This document shows positions 32,270-41,428 of a stretch of 64,000 nucleotides of DNA, piece after piece. The notes under the pieces are model-generated. The model saw only the letters and a program-made list of their open reading frames with translations. It did not search any database and was not told the origin of the DNA. Numbering within the stretch: position 1 is the first letter of the stretch; each line of letters opens with the position of its first letter. Position numbers and translations under genes: made by a program. The stretch spans positions 1 to 64,000 of the forward strand of contig CAYQUO010000013.1 of NCBI GenBank assembly GCA_964420835.1, in the 5' to 3' direction. This DNA is from CAYQUO01 sp964420835. GTDB taxonomy: Bacteria > Chloroflexota > Anaerolineae > Anaerolineales > Anaerolineaceae.

Positions 32270-34270
32270 TTATTGCAAAGCCTCCGCGACCAGTTCAGCC
32301 AGGTCCTGCACTTTTAGAACACCCTCCAGGCCCAAAGACCGGGCTGCGTCCGTGTACATGATGTAATCCTTGGGACAAGCAACGATGAAGCGGGATACCC
32401 CCTGGAGGGCTTTGGCCTCAAGCAGCCGGTTTTCCGCCGGCCGTTCCCGTATCGCACCTTCCTCCATCCAGATGCTGCCACCGCCGGCGCCACAGCAGAA
32501 AGAGGCCGCCCGGCGCCGCGGCATCTCAACCAGGCGGCAGCCGGTGGCAGCGATCACACGCCGGGGTGGCTCATATACACCATTAAATCGACCCAGGTAG
32601 CAGGGGTCATGGAAGGTTACCGTGAGGGCCGGTTCCTTTTGCACGTTCAACCTGCCCGAGGCAAGCAGTTGTTCCAGCAATTCACTGTAATGCAGGATTG
32701 GCCGGCCGTTGAACACGTTTGGCGGATACTCGTTCTTCAAGGTATTGTAGGTATGGGGATCCGTTGTAACGATCCTGCTGAAGGTGCATTTTTCCAGGAT
32801 GGCGGAGTTATGCCGCACCAATTCCTCGAACAAGCCTTCCTCCCCAACCCGGCGGACATCGTTGCCCGCATTCCACTCGGAATCAAACAAGATGCCAACA
32901 TCCAGGCCGGCCAGGTTGAACAGTTTCGCCGTGGTTTTTGTAATGGTCACCGCCAGGGGGTCATGGGCGGCTGTATCACCGACGAACCAGAGGATGTCTA
33001 TGGCTGAAGTTCTGGCATCCTTCAGTGGCGGCAGGATGCCCTCAAGCCATGCCTGCGGCTGCCGGCTGTTTTGTTCGAAAGCGCTTCCGCTTACCTGGAT
33101 GCGCTCCAAGGTCGTTTGCAGGTGGGGGTCAAGCCAGCCTTCATTTACCAGGATGCGCCGCATGTTCACGATGGCATCCAGGGGGTTGATCAAGACCGGG
33201 CAAACCGTGACACAAGCCCCGCAGGCGTAGCAGGACCACAGGGTGTCGGCTGCCACGGTTCCACCCGCCAGGGCTTGCCCCCTTTTCGGCCAGGGTCTCC
33301 GACCAGGAATTCGTTCATCCAGCCCGTCCCGTATTCCCAGCAGCACCTGCCGGGGGTCGAGCGGCAGGCCGGCAGCAAATGCCGGGCAGGCCGATTGGCA
33401 GCGCCCGCACTCTGTGCAGGCATCGGCCTCCAGCAGTTGGAACCAGGGAAGGGAGGAGATGGAATTGCCCATGGCCGGCTCGCCATTGCAGTTGCGCGGC
33501 TGGGGGGCAAGCCTGCCAAGTGGCTGGTCCGGGTCGGTAAAGTAAACCGTGAGGGTGGTTGTGAGAATGTGCAACAGCGGGCTTGAAGGGAAGGTGACCA
33601 GGATCACCGCGACCGTGATGACGTGCAGGCCGTAGAGGATGCCATGCCAGGTTTGGAGGCTGGCCAACGGAACTTCCAGGGCCAGCCAGGTTCGGGCCAA
33701 CGCCCAATCCACCGTGGCCAGCCCGCCCCATTCCGGCTGTTCGATCGCCAGATGAAAGGATTCGAGGAAAGCACCTTCATAGACGGACAACGCCAGCAGT
33801 ATCAGGACCCAGGTGAAGCGGGGATCCGATGACAGGTGCGGCGGTCGTTTCAAGCAGCGGCGGAAAAGCGCCATTCCCAGCCCGGCTGTGAACAACAGGA
33901 TGGCCAGGTTCAGCGTGGTTTTGTAAGCCAGGAAAACACTTCCCGCAAGGATGGGGTAAACATGGCTGTGCAGGCTGGCCAGAACGGTGCCCAGGAAGAA
34001 AATGAAGATGGATAGAACGAGGCAGAGGTGCATGACCCCCGGGAACTTCTGCCGCAGGATGCCAAGTTGGAGGATGGCGTTCAACACCACCCGGCCAAGC
34101 CGCCCGGGCACCCTGCCGCTGCGCTTTTCCGGCAGGCCTGCCTCGAACCAGGTGCCCCCCCGGCGGTACAGCCGCACCAGCAGGGCGGCGAAGGCCAGGC
34201 CGAGGACGGAATACACCAGGATCGGGCCCCACGGATGGGGCAGGCCCCAAAAATCAGGTCGCTGCGGCAT
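32270..34270 (-). CDS. Membrane-bound HdrD/GlpC-like Fe-S oxidoreductase
   Basis: The 666-residue protein has an N-terminal membrane domain with about six helices (residues 17-240) like a cytochrome b/NarI-type quinone module, then two 4Fe-4S motifs (CTECGRCQSACP at 285-296, CYACGACVTVCP at 347-358) and two cysteine-rich CCG domains. The second CCG keeps Cys557, Cys592-593 and Cys632. The first has lost its ligands (Asp432, Asn467, Asp504 and Thr507 at the expected cysteine positions). Relatives pass electrons between flavoproteins, such as ETF or lactate/glycolate oxidases, and the quinone pool. No ETF gene is adjacent. Confidence 0.85.
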   Translation of the reverse strand: MPQRPDFWGLPHPWGPILVYSVLGLAFAALLVRLYRRGGTWFEAGLPEKRSGRVPGRLGRVVLNAILQLGILRQKFPGVMHLCLVLSIFIFFLGTVLASLHSHVYPILAGSVFLAYKTTLNLAILLFTAGLGMALFRRCLKRPPHLSSDPRFTWVLILLALSVYEGAFLESFHLAIEQPEWGGLATVDWALARTWLALEVPLASLQTWHGILYGLHVITVAVILVTFPSSPLLHILTTTLTVYFTDPDQPLGRLAPQPRNCNGEPAMGNSISSLPWFQLLEADACTECGRCQSACPAFAAGLPLDPRQVLLGIRDGLDERIPGRRPWPKRGQALAGGTVAADTLWSCYACGACVTVCPVLINPLDAIVNMRRILVNEGWLDPHLQTTLERIQVSGSAFEQNSRQPQAWLEGILPPLKDARTSAIDILWFVGDTAAHDPLAVTITKTTAKLFNLAGLDVGILFDSEWNAGNDVRRVGEEGLFEELVRHNSAILEKCTFSRIVTTDPHTYNTLKNEYPPNVFNGRPILHYSELLEQLLASGRLNVQKEPALTVTFHDPCYLGRFNGVYEPPRRVIAATGCRLVEMPRRRAASFCCGAGGGSIWMEEGAIRERPAENRLLEAKALQGVSRFIVACPKDYIMYTDAARSLGLEGVLKVQDLAELVAEALQ

Positions 34271-34429
34271 TAATGCGGGTCATCTCCTTGAGAAGAAAGA
34301 ACCGGATATTAAAGGCACTCCGGCAGGCACTTGGTGGTATTTTACCTTCGAATAGCCGCGGGAAGGCAGGGGGGTGCGTTTTTTCAATTCCCACCACCCT
34401 GCTGTAAGGCAACCCTGGTGCGCACAAGT

Positions 34430-34918
34430 TTACGAAAAATGGCGGGTAAAGATGACCATATCCTCCCCCGGAGAATAGCCATCCCGCAAGGTCGCCTCCA
34501 GCTTATAGCCTGCAGCGAGGTAAAATGCCCGGGTGGGAGCGTACAGTTCCTTTCCGGAGGTTTCAGCGATGAGCAAGTGCCCGCCGGCGCGGCGCACCTC
34601 CTGTTCGACCGTTCGCAGCAAGGCCTTGCCCACCCCTTTTCCCTGGTGCCTGGCATCGGTTGCCAGCCAGTACAGGTCATAGACCCCGCTGGTGAGCGGA
34701 CGGGGACCGAAGCAGGCAAAACCCAGCAACTCCCCATCCAGTTTAAAGACCTGGAAGTCATAACCGCTGGCATTGACGCCCGCTTGGATGAATTCCTGCC
34801 AGAGTTCATCCACGCAGGCAACCTCTTCTTCTGAAAAAAAGCCTGTTCCCCTGGCGATCGAGAGAATATCCGCTCCATCTTCCTGAACTGCCTGTGCAAC
34901 AACCCCTGAAGGTATCAT
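34430..34918 (-). CDS. GNAT-family N-acetyltransferase
   Basis: The 162-residue protein has the acetyl-CoA loop YWLATDARHQGKGVGKALLR near residue 84 and the C-terminal FYLAAGYKLEATLRDGYSPGED. Its ATG overlaps the stop of the upstream ATP-grasp gene by four bases, so the two are coupled. The natural substrate may be an amine made or used by that enzyme. The GNAT fold is clear but the acceptor cannot be read. Confidence 0.87.
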   Translation of the reverse strand: MIPSGVVAQAVQEDGADILSIARGTGFFSEEEVACVDELWQEFIQAGVNASGYDFQVFKLDGELLGFACFGPRPLTSGVYDLYWLATDARHQGKGVGKALLRTVEQEVRRAGGHLLIAETSGKELYAPTRAFYLAAGYKLEATLRDGYSPGEDMVIFTRHFS

Positions 34919-35961
34919 AACAACCCCTCCCTCTCCAGCGCATAACAGAGGATTCTCTCAATGATATCCTCGAAAGAGTATCCCATGCGTTTTACGGCGT
35001 TACAGAACCCGTCGTTCGGGACGAGTTCCGGAACCTCGTTCACCTCCAGAACATAAACCGTATCATTGGCATAACGAACATCGATCCGGGCATAATCGCG
35101 CAGGCCAAAGGCCCGGTAAACGGTTCTAACGGCATGGTCAATTCTTTCCATTTCGGTGGCATTCAGAACCGCGGGGATGACCTTGATCTCTTTAAAAGGC
35201 ATGGACTGTTCATCCCACTTGGATTCGTAACTGAGGAAGTGCTCGTAGGGGTTGGAGATGAGCGAATAATCCATTTCAGAGATGGAAAGCACTTCGATCT
35301 CCTGGTTTCCCCACAAGGGGATGGAAAATTCCCGGCCTGCAATGAATTCCTCCACCAGCGCAGGCTGGTGATACCGGTCCAGCACCTGGACGATCCGTTC
35401 TCTGAGGCTGGCTTCATTAAGGACGACAGCGTTCAGGTGGATGCCCAGGCTGCCATCCTCCAGGGCTGGTTTGACGATCAGGGGGAAATTCAATGTAACC
35501 GGCTTTGACGGGTCTTCAACCACTTCAAAAAGCGGAGTTTGCACACCGGCCTTAAGCATGGCCATCTTGGCGCGGGGTTTATCGGTGCACAGGTTGCTCA
35601 CTTCAGCCGTGGAGGCTGTGTATCGGTATCCCAGAGCCTCAAACTCGGCAATTGCCCGCCACAGGCCATTGTTTTCACCTCCGAATTCATCACACAGGTT
35701 GTAAAGAAAAGTATCCTGTGGAGAATACCGGGATAATTTCTCCTGCAAGTCCTTGATGGTACCGGTGAGGGGAACCTCGATTGCGTTGTAGCCCCGCGAT
35801 AACAGGGCCTGGAGAACGTGGCCTGCCGAGCCGGCTGTTGCCTGCAGCGCAGACAGTTCGCCCGGTTCGCCGCGCTGGATGACCTCTTCACGGTTGTAGA
35901 TGACGGCGATTCTCAGGTTCGTCTTCGGCCAGACTCTGGTGTGAAATTGGCTTGTTCTCAT
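34915..35961 (-). CDS. ATP-grasp ligase of the D-Ala-D-Ala ligase type
   Basis: The 348-residue protein has a Ddl-like N-terminal domain (FLYNLCDEFGGENNGL), ATP-grasp central strands (FPLIVKPALEDGSLGIH near residue 157) and the metal-binding end ARIDVRYANDTVYVLEVNEVPEL (near residue 293). The last motif reads EVNEVPEL rather than the Ddl EVNTLPGMT, so it is probably not a true D-Ala-D-Ala ligase but an amino-acid or peptide ligase. It is translationally coupled to a GNAT acetyltransferase. Confidence 0.83.
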   Translation of the reverse strand: MRTSQFHTRVWPKTNLRIAVIYNREEVIQRGEPGELSALQATAGSAGHVLQALLSRGYNAIEVPLTGTIKDLQEKLSRYSPQDTFLYNLCDEFGGENNGLWRAIAEFEALGYRYTASTAEVSNLCTDKPRAKMAMLKAGVQTPLFEVVEDPSKPVTLNFPLIVKPALEDGSLGIHLNAVVLNEASLRERIVQVLDRYHQPALVEEFIAGREFSIPLWGNQEIEVLSISEMDYSLISNPYEHFLSYESKWDEQSMPFKEIKVIPAVLNATEMERIDHAVRTVYRAFGLRDYARIDVRYANDTVYVLEVNEVPELVPNDGFCNAVKRMGYSFEDIIERILCYALEREGLL

Positions 35962-36113
35962 TCAACCTGCCAATTTGGTACATTCCAGTATAGCGGAGGA
36001 TCAGGAAATAGCAAGGGAAATCCCATTCTGCATTCAGGGAACCAAAAGATCCTGCGGATGCAACCATTCCCGGATTGGAACCGGACGGGCTTGGGAAGCC
36101 GGGAGGATGGAAT

Positions 36114-36695
36114 TTAACGGATCTTGAAGCGCCAAGGCATGCTCAGCCAGGGTTCAGGGGTGTTCCCGAGGCCAACGCGCGGCCCCGTGAGGACCCTTTC
36201 CGGTGGAATGCTTTCCCCCTTCTCCAGCCATAGCCCGCCAGCCGGAGCCAGAAGGTCAACCCCATTCAGCCCCCCATCAATGCCCAGGGCCCGGCACAGT
36301 TTGGCCGGGCCGTCGCACCAGTGCTCGCGGGCTGCGCCCTTTCGACGCTGAGCCACCACCTCCAACCCCATGGTCGGCTGGATGGATCGAACCAATACGG
36401 CAGCCGGCTGACCCTCCACCCCCGTGACCACGTTCAGCATCCAGTGCATCCCGTAGGTGAAATAGACATAGGCCCTGCCGGGAGGTCCGTACATGACCTG
36501 GGTGCGCCGGGTTCTGCCATGCCGGGCATGGCAGGCCAGGTCTTCCTCCCCCTGGTAACCTTCCGCCTCGGTGATGATGCCGCCGACCAGCACCCCGTCC
36601 AGCCGGCGCATGAGGCGGGTGCCCAACAGGCGTTGGGCGACCTCTGCTGCCGGCGCAAGGAAGAACTCAGGCGTCAGGATGGCTTTCCCTGGCAT
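36114..36695 (-). CDS. 3-methyladenine DNA glycosylase (AAG/MPG family)
   Basis: The enzyme removes alkylated and deaminated purines from DNA. The 193-residue protein has RLLGTRLMRR near residue 21, ITEAEGYQGEEDLACHARHG with the catalytic glutamate near residue 43, and GPPGRAYVYFTYGMHWMLNVV. These are the strongest family motifs. It begins five bases after the SDR gene stop and is probably cotranscribed with it. Confidence 0.92.
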   Translation of the reverse strand: MPGKAILTPEFFLAPAAEVAQRLLGTRLMRRLDGVLVGGIITEAEGYQGEEDLACHARHGRTRRTQVMYGPPGRAYVYFTYGMHWMLNVVTGVEGQPAAVLVRSIQPTMGLEVVAQRRKGAAREHWCDGPAKLCRALGIDGGLNGVDLLAPAGGLWLEKGESIPPERVLTGPRVGLGNTPEPWLSMPWRFKIR

Positions 36696-36700
36696 GGAGG

Positions 36701-37630
36701 TTAGGGCTGGCGCAGACGCACATCATGCGCCAGGGTAAGTTGCAGGCCGATCTCAAGGGATACCCCCGGCTGGTAGCCCAGTTTCTTTTTTGCCAGGCCC
36801 AGGTCGGCACACATGCGGTCCGGCCCCCGATCGTTAAGCGGGTTGTAAACCACTTCGGGATTGGTATTGGTGGTGGCCATAATTTGCTTGACAAGTTGGC
36901 GAACACTGGTCTCCTGCCCCGAGCCGACATTGATGATCAACTGGTCGATTTTGGGGGCGGTAGCAGCTGCCACCATGGCATTGACGACGTCATCCAGGAA
37001 TACGTAGTCCCGTGTCTGTGTTCCGTCGCCATGGACGACGATGGTGCCGTTGGATACGGCTTGCCGCAGGAAGTTGGGGATGACGGGCGCATGCACCGGC
37101 GGCAGGTGCTGCCCGGGCCCATAGGCGTTGAATACCCTCAGGCAGACCGTTTCGATCCCCCACAGGGCTCCGATCGTGCGGATATAGTATTCTGCGGCGA
37201 TCTTGGATACGGCATAGGGTGAGCGCGGTTGTGGGATGGCATCTTCGCGAACCGGTTGGTGGTGTTGGTTGCCATAAATGGCACCGGAGGAAATGAACAC
37301 CACCCGGCGAACACCAACATCGCGGGTGGCTTCCATGAGGGCAACGGTGCCGCCAACGTTCACCTTGTTGTATTCGTGCGGGTAGAGTACCGATTCGGGC
37401 ACCAGCACCCGGGCTGCCAGGTGGTAAACGCAATCAACATCCTGCAGGAGTGTCCACAGGCGGGGGCGGTCATTGATGTCCCCCCGGGTGAAGTGGATCT
37501 CCGGCGAGAGCCCTGCCGGGTCTCCGGTCGAACAATCATCCAGCCCACGAACCGTATGCCCCTCGCCGGCCAGCCGGTTGGAAAGAGCCGTTCCCAAAAA
37601 ACCGGCCGCGCCGGTGATCAGAAAATTCAT
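36701..37630 (-). CDS. NAD-dependent epimerase/dehydratase (extended SDR)
   Basis: The 309-residue protein starts MNFLITGAAGFLGTALSNRL (nucleotide-binding GxxGxxG) and has the catalytic YAVSK near residue 145, as in UDP-glucose 4-epimerases and related sugar-nucleotide enzymes. The later segments RVFNAYGPGQ and GDGTQTRDYVFLDD agree. The exact sugar cannot be told from sequence. It could feed a UDP-sugar to the glycosyltransferases of this window. An extended -10 promoter lies upstream. Confidence 0.88.
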   Translation of the reverse strand: MNFLITGAAGFLGTALSNRLAGEGHTVRGLDDCSTGDPAGLSPEIHFTRGDINDRPRLWTLLQDVDCVYHLAARVLVPESVLYPHEYNKVNVGGTVALMEATRDVGVRRVVFISSGAIYGNQHHQPVREDAIPQPRSPYAVSKIAAEYYIRTIGALWGIETVCLRVFNAYGPGQHLPPVHAPVIPNFLRQAVSNGTIVVHGDGTQTRDYVFLDDVVNAMVAAATAPKIDQLIINVGSGQETSVRQLVKQIMATTNTNPEVVYNPLNDRGPDRMCADLGLAKKKLGYQPGVSLEIGLQLTLAHDVRLRQP

Positions 37631-37669
37631 GCGGCATTCCTATCCAGTCTGTTTAATAAATGCCCGCTG

Positions 37670-37678
37670 ATTATAGCA
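37670..37678 (-). promoter_or_regulatory. Extended -10 promoter of the SDR-MPG operon
   Basis: The minus strand reads TGCTATAAT about 40 bases before the SDR start. No -35 match is seen at 17 bases. Confidence 0.6.
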
Positions 37679-37742
37679 TAGACAGGTTTTTGGGTTTTGT
37701 GTCGTCACGGGAAACGAATTCCATCCCTTGAGAAAAAACCAC

Positions 37743-39725
37743 TCATTCCGGTGGAACCCCGTAAACATACAAGGTGCCATCCCACCCGGCCAGCAGAAGC
37801 ATTTCCCCGTCCGGTGTAAAGGCGGGGATGGATTGCGGGCTCGGGTTGTTCCACGAGGCGGTCATTTCTCCCGTATTTGTGCTTAGCAGGGACAGCTCGT
37901 GACCGCTGCCGGCCAGCAGGCTGCCATCCGGAGAAAAGGCCATACGCGACCCGCCTCCATTGGAGAGCCAAAGCGGATGGTCTTCCTGCAGGTGCCAAAG
38001 GCTGGTGACGGGCTTCCCCTGCTGCCATTCATAAACCGCCAGTTGGTCCTGCTTGGGGGAAAAGGCAAAGGAAGTACCGGGATGCTTCCCGCCGAAAGAC
38101 CAGTCGGCGGTGGACCAATATACCACCGAACCCAGGGTTCCGGCGGCCAGCCATTTGCCATCCGGGGAGAATTCCAGTTGAAGGGTTGGATGATCGGTTT
38201 CAAGGCTGGCAACCAGGGTGCCATCCGCCAGGGACCACAAGCGAACGCCCCCCTCGCCGACACTCCCCGCCAGGAGATTGCCATCCGGGGAGAAGGCAAG
38301 GTGGCTGGCACGTGCGGGCAGGCTGGTTGGTTTAAACAGCCAGCCTTCATGTTCGTTATCCCAAACCTGGAGCCTGCGGTTGGGGTAGGCTGCAGCAACC
38401 AGACTGCCGTCCGGCAACAGCGCCATGGCATCCCCGGCAGGAAGCGGGGCGGGCCGAACAGCAGCCTCCCCTGAGTGCAGGTCCAATTGGAACAGGTTTC
38501 CACCCAGCATTGCCAGGATGGCCCGTTTTTCATCCAGCCCGAACTGAACACGTGTGATACTTCCCGGACTGAAGCGAAGAGGGTGGTGCAGAAAGGCGCC
38601 GGAGCCGGCGGATGGATCCCAGATGGTTAATTCCTGTTCGGCCAGGGCAGTCCGGCTGCCGTTCGGGGTGATCGAAAGCGGGGTTGTGGCCCGTGCCGGA
38701 TCATCTCGCGGCATTTCGGCAGCCAGCACCGGTTTTTCGGTCTCCCAGATCTGAACCCGGGTGCGCATTAATACCACTACCTGGCTGCCGTCATGGGAAA
38801 GCGCCACCTGAAGGGCATCTTCCGGCAGCGGTTGAAGCAGGGAAAGAGTTGTGCCGTTTTCGGTGCGTGTCAGGCGCACTTTCCGCCCTTGGGCGGAGGC
38901 CAGCAACCTGCCATCCCCGGAAAAGGCGGCCTGTGTGGCAGAATGCCCGTGCCCATCGCTGCCAATATACAGGTCTTCCAGGCGGTTGTCCTTTTCCAGT
39001 GACCAGATGTTCACCTGTTCATCAGGGGACCAGGCAAAAAGGATCCTCCCATCCTTGGAGAAAGCCAGGGCTTGTGCACCGCGCCCCGGAGATGGGAATT
39101 GCCCGATCAAGTTGCGGCCGCGTATCTCCCATATCTTGATGCTGCGATCCAGGCCGCTGGAGGCCAGCTTCCGGCCATCCTGGCTGAAGGTCAGGGAGGA
39201 GACTGAAAAGGAGTGCGCATTAAGAATATCGATGGCCGTTCCATCTGTTGTGTGAAAAAGGGTTATCCTGCCGTCCATACCCCCTGCCGCCAGGATGTTC
39301 CCATCTGGACTGAACGCCAGCGTAGTTTGTCCGCCGGATTGTTCGGCTCTCCACAGGGTTTCAACAGAGGGATCACTCAACACCGTCACCCCCCGGCTGG
39401 AAGCCAACGCCAGCATGGATCCATCTGCCGACCAGGCCAACCCCCGGGGAATTCCTTCGCCCAGGCGGGCCATTTCCACGATGCGGCTGGAATTTGCCGG
39501 GCTGAGGACCCCGGGCTGGAAAGGCAGTGGCGTTCCAGCCCGAACAACCGGATAAGAGGTTGGGGTAGGAAGCGGGGTGCTTGTGGGTGCTGCAGGGGGA
39601 GGCGGTGTAAGGGACGGATGGGGCGTCAGGGTTGGGAATGTTCGGGGAGCGGGGAACAGGCTGCAACCGGCGAGCAGAGATTGGAATATTATGAGGAGGG
39701 CAATCCGGGTGGGTCTTGTTCCCAT
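37743..39725 (-). CDS. WD40-repeat lipoprotein
   Basis: The 660-residue protein has a lipoprotein signal ending in LLAGC (Cys21) and a Thr/Pro-rich linker (residues 26-60). A long series of WD40-like repeats follows, with phrases such as FSPDGNILAAGG and FSPDGKWLAAGT repeated across the rest of the length, probably building one or two beta-propellers. It is likely exposed on the cell surface as a binding scaffold. The ATG follows a TATAAT by six bases, so the mRNA is predicted to be leaderless. Confidence 0.88.
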   Translation of the reverse strand: MGTRPTRIALLIIFQSLLAGCSLFPAPRTFPTLTPHPSLTPPPPAAPTSTPLPTPTSYPVVRAGTPLPFQPGVLSPANSSRIVEMARLGEGIPRGLAWSADGSMLALASSRGVTVLSDPSVETLWRAEQSGGQTTLAFSPDGNILAAGGMDGRITLFHTTDGTAIDILNAHSFSVSSLTFSQDGRKLASSGLDRSIKIWEIRGRNLIGQFPSPGRGAQALAFSKDGRILFAWSPDEQVNIWSLEKDNRLEDLYIGSDGHGHSATQAAFSGDGRLLASAQGRKVRLTRTENGTTLSLLQPLPEDALQVALSHDGSQVVVLMRTRVQIWETEKPVLAAEMPRDDPARATTPLSITPNGSRTALAEQELTIWDPSAGSGAFLHHPLRFSPGSITRVQFGLDEKRAILAMLGGNLFQLDLHSGEAAVRPAPLPAGDAMALLPDGSLVAAAYPNRRLQVWDNEHEGWLFKPTSLPARASHLAFSPDGNLLAGSVGEGGVRLWSLADGTLVASLETDHPTLQLEFSPDGKWLAAGTLGSVVYWSTADWSFGGKHPGTSFAFSPKQDQLAVYEWQQGKPVTSLWHLQEDHPLWLSNGGGSRMAFSPDGSLLAGSGHELSLLSTNTGEMTASWNNPSPQSIPAFTPDGEMLLLAGWDGTLYVYGVPPE

Positions 39726-39731
39726 GTTCCC

Positions 39732-39737
39732 ATTATA
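39732..39737 (-). promoter_or_regulatory. -10 box giving a leaderless WD40 mRNA
   Basis: TATAAT on the minus strand is separated from the ATG at 39725 by six bases (GGGAAC). No Shine-Dalgarno sequence can fit between transcription start and start codon. Confidence 0.65.
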
Positions 39738-39772
39738 AGGCGAAGGGAAGCCCGGCTTCCAGAATGGAGACT

Positions 39773-41338
39773 TCAGGGGTTCCGTTCCAATACGGATTCG
39801 TGCGAGCCATCGGAACGGGCAATGATCACATCCCCGCCGCGGACCAGGGAGCTCTGGTAAGCCCTTTCACCGGGGACGGCGCGCCAGCCGGAAAGGATCA
39901 TCGGTGTTGCCGGGCTGATCGGTATCCATTCCCCATTGTATTTCCGGGAGATGTGCACATGGGTGCCGCTGGCGATGCCCCCTTCACATGACGGGTGGCC
40001 CAGCGGGTCGTCCCTGGCCACCCAGGCTCCTGCAGCCACCCGGTCCTGGGCTGCCAGGTGCAGGTAGATTAACACCCAACCCGTTTGTTCGTCCCCGTCC
40101 CCATCCAGGTCCACTGCCACCACGCCGTTCCCGGACCGCACGACCAAACCAGCAGCGGCGGCCGTTGCGAACTGGGGCGCGGTTGAACAACCCGGTTGAC
40201 CGGCGGAGGGGGCGAAATCGAGGGCTCCCATTGGACCGCCCACCCCCCATGCCGAATGGGGGCCTCCGGTCAGACTCCATCGGTGCCCGGAGAGGAAGGG
40301 AAGTTCCAATGCCGGCACCTCCAGGCCGGCGGGAAAGATGGGCTCAACCTGGGCGGCCCTTGACCACGGGTCGCCGAACAGGCTGGAATACTGCACGAGA
40401 AATCCCTGCGGGCCGGATAAAACCATGGGCAATGAACCGGCTGAATACACCTGGGAGAAGAGGTTGTAAAGGGCCGCGGAACCTGCATTCAAGGCCGGGT
40501 GCAGGCGAACCGCCTGCTTGTCCGTTGTGACAACCCGGGCCAGCGAACCCGCCCTCCAGCCATAGTATCCCGTGGTCAGGTGGCGAACCGCCAGCGATAG
40601 TTCGCGGTACAGACCCTGGTGGCTTTCGATCTGAAACCCAAGCGGATATTTTTGGCTCTGGCCTGCCGCGGGCTGGCCGCTCAGCCAGCCGGTGCGAAAG
40701 TCGATAATAGCCAGGAGAAGTCGCGGGTTGATGGAATTCTCACGCGATACCTGGTTAACAATCTGGGAGGCGCTGATCCAGTTTTCGCCCAACTGCTCAC
40801 GATAGCCGGCCAGGTATCCCCCCTGTAAGCGGGTAAACGCCTCCATGTTGAACTCTGAGGCGGAGGATGAAAAGATGACCTCGCTGTCCGGGAGCAGGGC
40901 GTCCGAAAACCCCGCCCCTTCATTGGATTCCGGTATGAACACAGGCAGCCTTGGAGGCAGCAGCGCATCCTCTGCAAGGTTGCCTGTGGATACAATGCTT
41001 GATGCCGTGACCTCGAACCGGCGCGCCAGAGCCTGGATGGTATCACCCGAGCGGGCATAATACAACTGGTAACCTGGAGGGACCGGCGGGAGTGTTTCGG
41101 AGGCAGTGGGGCCCATGGCCCCAAATGGCGTGGCTGTACGCAGCCCCGGAAAGACCTCCTGCGGAGTGGCTGCAGCCGTGGAGAACAGGTTTGGGTTATC
41201 CGGGAAAAGTTCAGCCGCCAGGGCTGCCCTGGTTGCGGACTCATGGTCCCGGCGGGGTTGGATGCCGGGAAGGTTGCAAGCCTGGGTGGCGCCCAGCAGT
41301 GCCAGCACGGCCGCCAGGAACCAGCGTATCCGTTCCAT
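39773..41338 (-). CDS. LysM and M23-peptidase lipoprotein
   Basis: The 521-residue protein has a lipoprotein signal (GATQAC, Cys21). A LysM-like segment (YYARSGDTIQALARRFEVTA) lies near residue 95, a central helical domain follows, and a C-terminal M23 (LytM) domain carries the Zn ligands His and Asp in PHSAWG and ALDF and the late THVHIS. The zinc set appears complete, so an active peptidoglycan endopeptidase is likely, acting outside the membrane. The start follows TGATACAAT by seven bases. Confidence 0.87.
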   Translation of the reverse strand: MERIRWFLAAVLALLGATQACNLPGIQPRRDHESATRAALAAELFPDNPNLFSTAAATPQEVFPGLRTATPFGAMGPTASETLPPVPPGYQLYYARSGDTIQALARRFEVTASSIVSTGNLAEDALLPPRLPVFIPESNEGAGFSDALLPDSEVIFSSSASEFNMEAFTRLQGGYLAGYREQLGENWISASQIVNQVSRENSINPRLLLAIIDFRTGWLSGQPAAGQSQKYPLGFQIESHQGLYRELSLAVRHLTTGYYGWRAGSLARVVTTDKQAVRLHPALNAGSAALYNLFSQVYSAGSLPMVLSGPQGFLVQYSSLFGDPWSRAAQVEPIFPAGLEVPALELPFLSGHRWSLTGGPHSAWGVGGPMGALDFAPSAGQPGCSTAPQFATAAAAGLVVRSGNGVVAVDLDGDGDEQTGWVLIYLHLAAQDRVAAGAWVARDDPLGHPSCEGGIASGTHVHISRKYNGEWIPISPATPMILSGWRAVPGERAYQSSLVRGGDVIIARSDGSHESVLERNP

Positions 41339-41345
41339 GGGACGG

Positions 41346-41354
41346 ATTGTATCA
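41346..41354 (-). promoter_or_regulatory. Extended -10 box giving a leaderless M23 mRNA
   Basis: The minus strand reads TGATACAAT, and seven bases later comes the ATG at 41338. No ribosome binding site is present. Confidence 0.6.
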
Positions 41355-41428
41355 CCCGCCTTCCGTTCAAAAGAAGGGCAATTGGATGGACGTTGTGGGT
41401 TTGCCTCCCTGAAGGTTGGCTGGGCGAT

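Noticed and set aside
37743..39725. Thr/Pro-rich segment as a frameshift artefact
   Set aside because: The same kind of linker follows the lipobox in other lipoproteins of the window, and the frame stays open through clear WD40 repeats.
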